From NCBI GenBank assembly GCA_029850565.1, contig JARCRR010000210.1:1-9337 (forward strand): DNA of 9,337 nt, read 5' to 3'. Position 1 is the first letter of the stretch, and every line of letters starts with the position of its first letter. This DNA is from Gallionella sp. (lineage in GTDB: Bacteria; Pseudomonadota; Gammaproteobacteria; Burkholderiales; Gallionellaceae). A program made the translations under genes and the position numbers. The notes beneath the pieces were generated by a model. The model searched no databases and had not been told where the DNA came from. It worked only from the letters and a program-made list of their open reading frames with translations. This document shows positions 6,086 through 9,337 of the stretch, one piece after another.

Positions 6086-6570
6086 TGTTATCCCAACAAG
6101 TTACAACGCTCATCGACAAAGAGCTGAAGAAATATCCCGCTGACCAACGTCAATCTGCTGTGATGGCGGCGTTGCGTTTCGTACAAGACGAGAAGGGGCT
6201 GATCACACCAGAAGACATGTCCGATGTCGCCGCCTATCTGGGCATGCAACAGATGGCGGTGTATGAAGTTGCCACCTTCTATCACATGTACAACCTGAAG
6301 CCGATGGGTAAACATACTTTGACGGTATGTACCAACCTGTCTTGCACCTTGTGCGGTTCGGGCGATACGGTTTCCTATCTCGAGAAAAAATTGGGCATCA
6401 AGATGGGCGAAGTGACTGCCGACGGCAAGTTCGGCTTGCGCGAGGGCGAATGTATGGGGGCATGTATCGACGCTCCCTTGCTGACGCTGAACAACAAGAA
6501 GATGTGCGGAAAATTGACGACTGCAAAGATCGACAAGATATTGGCTGATCTGGAAGGGGGAAAAGCATGA
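6085..6570 (+). CDS. nuoE: NADH:quinone oxidoreductase subunit E
   Basis: The 24-kDa-type subunit of the NADH-oxidising module, with a thioredoxin-like fold. It holds the off-pathway 2Fe-2S cluster N1a beside FMN in NuoF. At 161 residues it is of usual length. The four ligands have the family spacing: Cys82 and Cys87 in VCTNLSC, and Cys123 and Cys127 in ECMGAC. The N-terminal helical part includes the conserved YEVATFYHMYNLKP (60-73). The start codon shares one base with the nuoD stop (TGATG), and GGGGAG lies 11 bases upstream at 6068-6073. Its own TGA overlaps the nuoF ATG in an ATGA, so nuoD, nuoE and nuoF are very likely translationally coupled. Confidence 0.98.
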   Translation: MLSQQVTTLIDKELKKYPADQRQSAVMAALRFVQDEKGLITPEDMSDVAAYLGMQQMAVYEVATFYHMYNLKPMGKHTLTVCTNLSCTLCGSGDTVSYLEKKLGIKMGEVTADGKFGLREGECMGACIDAPLLTLNNKKMCGKLTTAKIDKILADLEGGKA

Positions 6571-7829
6571 GCAAGCCTATCCTTCTGGTAACGGCTGCGG
6601 ATGGTCTGGCCAATCTGGATAATTACGTCAAGGCTGGTGGCTATCAGGCTTTGCGCAAAGTATTGACGGAAAAGATGTCGCCCGAAGCGATAATCGCCGA
6701 GGTGAAAGCCTCCGGCCTGCGTGGTCGTGGTGGTGCGGGCTTCCCCACGGGCTTGAAGTGGAGCTTCATGCCGCGCAACTACCAAGGCGATAAATACATC
6801 GTGTGTAACTCGGACGAAGGCGAGCCGGGCACATGCAAGGACTGGGACATACTGCGTTACAACCCTCACGCTCTGATCGAAGGGATGGCCATCGCGGCCT
6901 ACACCATCGGTGCGAAGACGGGTTACAACTACGTCCACGGCGAGATATTCGAAGCCTATGAATGCATGGAAGCGGCTTGCGAGGATGCGCGCAAGGCGGG
7001 CTATCTGGGCAAAGGTATCCTGGGTACGGATTTCGAATTCGACCTGCACAACCACTTGGGCTATGGCGCTTATGTGTGCGGCGAAGAGACTGCACTACTC
7101 GAGTCCATCGAAGGCAAGAAAGGCCAGCCACGCTTCAAGCCTCCGTTCCCGGCTAGTTTCGGTCTGTATGGCAAGCCGACTACGATCAACAATACCGAAA
7201 CATTGGCGAGTATTCCTTACATCATCAGCAAGGGTGGTAAGAATTTCGCGGATATCGGCGTGCCGAACAGTGGTGGTTTCAAGCTGTTCTCAGTCTCTGG
7301 TCACGTGAACAATCCGGGCAACTTTGAAGTGCCGATGGGTACGCCATTCAAGACTTTGCTAGAGATGGCGGGTGGGGTGCGTCACGGACACAAACTCAAA
7401 GCGGTGATCCCTGGCGGTTCGTCAATGCCGGTGTTGCCGGCCGAGATCATGATGGATGTGAACATGGATTACGACTCTCTGCAAAAGGCGGGTTCGTATC
7501 TTGGTTCCGGTGCTGTCATCGTGATGGATGATACGACCTGTATGGTGCGCGCATTGGAGCGACTGTCTTATTTCTATTACGAAGAGTCTTGTGGTCAATG
7601 CACGCCTTGCCGTGAAGGTACTGGCTGGTTGTATCGCATCGTGCATCGCATCGAAAAAGGTGAAGGCAGGCCAGAGGATCTCGATCTGCTTTTGGACCTG
7701 TGCGACAACATCGCAGGGCGCACCATCTGTGCGTTGGGAGATGCGGCAGCATGGCCGGTACAAGGCATGTTGAAGCATTACCGCAAAGAATTCGAATATC
7801 ACATCGAGCATAAACGCTGCTTGGTATAA
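6567..7829 (+). CDS. nuoF: NADH:quinone oxidoreductase subunit F (NADH and FMN binding)
   Basis: The 51-kDa-type subunit where NADH is oxidised: it binds NADH, FMN and the 4Fe-4S cluster N3. At 420 residues it is of normal length. The glycine-rich GLRGRGGAGFPTGLKW (50-65) is the NADH/FMN signature. NSDEGEPGTCKD (81-92) and YGAYVCGEETALLESIEG (166-183) complete the nucleotide and flavin site. The N3 ligands are Cys342, Cys345 and Cys348 in SCGQCTPCREG plus Cys388 in TICALGDAAAWP. The start overlaps the nuoE stop by four bases (ATGA), with AAGGGGG at 6554-6560 six bases upstream, a good ribosome binding site. nuoG follows after 20 bases. Confidence 0.98.
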   Translation: MSKPILLVTAADGLANLDNYVKAGGYQALRKVLTEKMSPEAIIAEVKASGLRGRGGAGFPTGLKWSFMPRNYQGDKYIVCNSDEGEPGTCKDWDILRYNPHALIEGMAIAAYTIGAKTGYNYVHGEIFEAYECMEAACEDARKAGYLGKGILGTDFEFDLHNHLGYGAYVCGEETALLESIEGKKGQPRFKPPFPASFGLYGKPTTINNTETLASIPYIISKGGKNFADIGVPNSGGFKLFSVSGHVNNPGNFEVPMGTPFKTLLEMAGGVRHGHKLKAVIPGGSSMPVLPAEIMMDVNMDYDSLQKAGSYLGSGAVIVMDDTTCMVRALERLSYFYYEESCGQCTPCREGTGWLYRIVHRIEKGEGRPEDLDLLLDLCDNIAGRTICALGDAAAWPVQGMLKHYRKEFEYHIEHKRCLV

Positions 7830-7849
7830 GGCTGACGGACGGGTGAGCA

Positions 7850-9337
7850 ATGATCAACATCGAAATTGACGGCAAGCACATCGAAACGGAAAACGGTTCA
7901 ACCGTGATCGAAGCCGCGCATAAAGCAGGCATCGCCATTCCGCACTTCTGCTACCACAAGAAACTGTCTATCGCGGCGAACTGTCGTATGTGCCTCGTGC
8001 AAGTAGAGAAAGCGCCTAAGCCTTTGCCGGCTTGCGCAACTCCTGTGACGGAAGGCATGAAGGTGTTCACGCATTCTGACCAAGCGGTGAAGGCACAAAA
8101 AGGGGTGATGGAATTCCTGCTCATCAATCACCCGCTGGATTGCCCGATCTGCGACCAAGGTGGCGAGTGCATGTTGCAGGACATGTCGGTCGGCTATGGT
8201 GCGGGTCATTCGCGTTATCAAGAAGAGAAGCGCATGGTTTTGAGCAAGGATATCGGTCCGCTGGTCTCTGCCGAAGAGATGAGCCGCTGTATCAACTGCA
8301 CCCGTTGCGTGCGCTTCGGTCAAGAGATCGGCGGCAAGATGGAGTTGGGCCAAGCCTTCCGCGCCGAGCATGCGGAGATCATGTCTTTTGTCTCTGGCAC
8401 AGTGGATTCCGAGCTGTCCGGCAACATGATCGACCTGTGCCCGGTCGGTGCGCTCACCAGCAAACCCTTCCGTTACAAAGCACGTTCGTGGGAATTGTCA
8501 CGTCGCCGTTCCATCAGTGCGCACGACAGCCTCGGTTCCAATCTGGCGGTGCAAACCAAGAACAATCAGGTGTTGCGTGTTCTTCCCATCGAGAATGAAG
8601 ACATCAACGAATGCTGGTTGTCCGATAAAGATCGTTTCGCCTATGAAGGTTTGAACACGGAAGATCGTTTGACCAAGCCGATGATCAAGCAAGACGGCAA
8701 GTGGCAGGAAGTGGAGTGGCAGGTCGCGCTGGAGTATGCGGCGAACGGTTTGCGTCACATCGCCAACGGTGCGGGGGCTGAACAAGTCGGCGCCTTGGCA
8801 ACGGGCGGTTCGACTCTTGAAGAGATGTACCTGCTTCAGAAACTCATGCGCGGCATAGGCAGCGACAACGTCGACTTCCGCTTGCGCCAGTCGGATTTCA
8901 GTGCGGATGGCAAACAGCAAGGCACGCCATGGCTGGGTATGTCGGTCGCTGACATCAGCCGTGCGGATCGTTTGTTGATCGTGGGCAGTTTCCTGCGCAA
9001 GGACCATCCCGTGTTGGCGGCACGCATACGTCAGGCAGTCAAAAAAGGAATGCAAGTCAGCCTCATCCATTCCGCGGATGACGACCAGTTGATGCGTGTG
9101 GCACACAGGGCGGTGGTTGCACCGGATGCTTTGGTGAATACCTTGGCACAAGTGGCGCAGGCAGTGGCGGCGAAACAGACAGAAGGTATCGCGGGCAGCT
9201 TGGTCAGTGGTGAGCGCGTTGCCGTGTTGTTGGGTAACTTCGCGCAACAACACCCGCAAGCCGCACAGTTGCAAGCGCTGGCGCAACAGATCGCTACTGC
9301 GACACACGGTAAGTTCGGCTTCCTGGGCGAGTCCGCT
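7850..9337 (+). CDS. nuoG: NADH:quinone oxidoreductase subunit G (3' end outside window)
   Basis: The 75-kDa-type subunit carrying electrons from N3 towards N2. 496 codons are open to the window edge; the complete protein is usually about 700-900 residues. An N-terminal 2Fe-2S ferredoxin domain binds N1b through Cys34, Cys45, Cys48 and Cys62. Next, NHPLDCPICDQGGEC gives N5 (His94, Cys98, Cys101, Cys107). RCINCTRC with IDLCPVG gives N4 (Cys147, Cys150, Cys153, Cys197). From about 215 onward is the molybdopterin-oxidoreductase-like domain, which has lost its cofactor in complex I. The Cys motif for the extra cluster N7, found in E. coli and Thermus at the start of that domain, is absent (SAHDSLGSNL region). 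ATG 7850 is preceded by a G-rich stretch (7836-7847) rather than a well-spaced Shine-Dalgarno. No frameshift or stop is seen. Confidence 0.97.
   Translation, partial: MINIEIDGKHIETENGSTVIEAAHKAGIAIPHFCYHKKLSIAANCRMCLVQVEKAPKPLPACATPVTEGMKVFTHSDQAVKAQKGVMEFLLINHPLDCPICDQGGECMLQDMSVGYGAGHSRYQEEKRMVLSKDIGPLVSAEEMSRCINCTRCVRFGQEIGGKMELGQAFRAEHAEIMSFVSGTVDSELSGNMIDLCPVGALTSKPFRYKARSWELSRRRSISAHDSLGSNLAVQTKNNQVLRVLPIENEDINECWLSDKDRFAYEGLNTEDRLTKPMIKQDGKWQEVEWQVALEYAANGLRHIANGAGAEQVGALATGGSTLEEMYLLQKLMRGIGSDNVDFRLRQSDFSADGKQQGTPWLGMSVADISRADRLLIVGSFLRKDHPVLAARIRQAVKKGMQVSLIHSADDDQLMRVAHRAVVAPDALVNTLAQVAQAVAAKQTEGIAGSLVSGERVAVLLGNFAQQHPQAAQLQALAQQIATATHGKFGFLGESA

Noticed and set aside
6375..7055. 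Minus-strand open frame of 226 codons opposite nuoE and nuoF
   Set aside because: It is antisense to two genes with intact metal and cofactor motifs and has no start signal of its own.
7830..7849. Possible frameshift or missing gene between nuoF and nuoG
   Set aside because: The gap is only 20 bases, and nuoG is open from ATG 7850 to the window end without a stop, so it is simply truncated by the window.
8498..9307. Minus-strand open frame of 269 codons opposite nuoG
   Set aside because: The sense frame translates without a break into a complete NuoG N-terminal region. The antisense product is rich in His, Arg and Gln, as expected of a shadow frame.
1..9337. Search for mobile elements, CRISPR arrays, inverted terminal repeats, toxin-antitoxin or defence genes
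   Set aside because: Every stretch is accounted for by conserved housekeeping genes or short intergenic gaps; no repeats or foreign-looking segments were seen.

Overview
The window is a chromosomal housekeeping segment from a betaproteobacterium. Protein sequences throughout are of the proteobacterial type. The order tpiA - secG - tRNA-Leu(GAG) - nuoA-B-C-D-E-F-G, with separate nuoC and nuoD genes, is the arrangement known from Betaproteobacteria. A member of the Nitrosomonadales/Gallionellaceae is my best guess, but I cannot fix the family from sequence alone.

Layout. On the minus strand at the left are the first 237 codons of pstC (running off the window) and, upstream of it, complete pstS: the start of a high-affinity phosphate ABC-transport operon. 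A short hairpin sits between them. A 216-base divergent intergenic region (1833-2048) holds a candidate Pho box and -10 for pstS on the minus strand and a candidate promoter for tpiA on the plus strand. From 2049 to the right edge everything is on the plus strand and tightly packed: tpiA (triosephosphate isomerase), secG (Sec translocon subunit), one tRNA-Leu(GAG) gene with encoded CCA, then the genes for proton-pumping NADH:quinone oxidoreductase (complex I): nuoA, nuoB, nuoC, nuoD, nuoE, nuoF and the first 496 codons of nuoG, cut by the window end. The remaining nuoH-N genes would be expected beyond the edge. No gene-free stretch exceeds 300 bases.

How the genes work together. PstS captures periplasmic phosphate and hands it to the PstC/PstA channel. 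NuoE, NuoF and NuoG form the NADH-oxidising module, passing electrons from FMN through iron-sulfur clusters to cluster N2 in NuoB and to the quinone site between NuoB and NuoD. NuoC docks the peripheral arm and NuoA is the first membrane subunit seen here. All cluster ligands I looked for are present; the optional N7 cluster of NuoG is absent.

I found no mobile element, CRISPR array, phage gene or undescribed defence-like system. The points worth a second look are small: the Pho-box promoter, the pstS-pstC hairpin, the tRNA locked inside a protein operon with an A-C mismatch in its acceptor stem, a possibly almost leaderless tpiA, and a stem just before the nuoA ribosome binding site.
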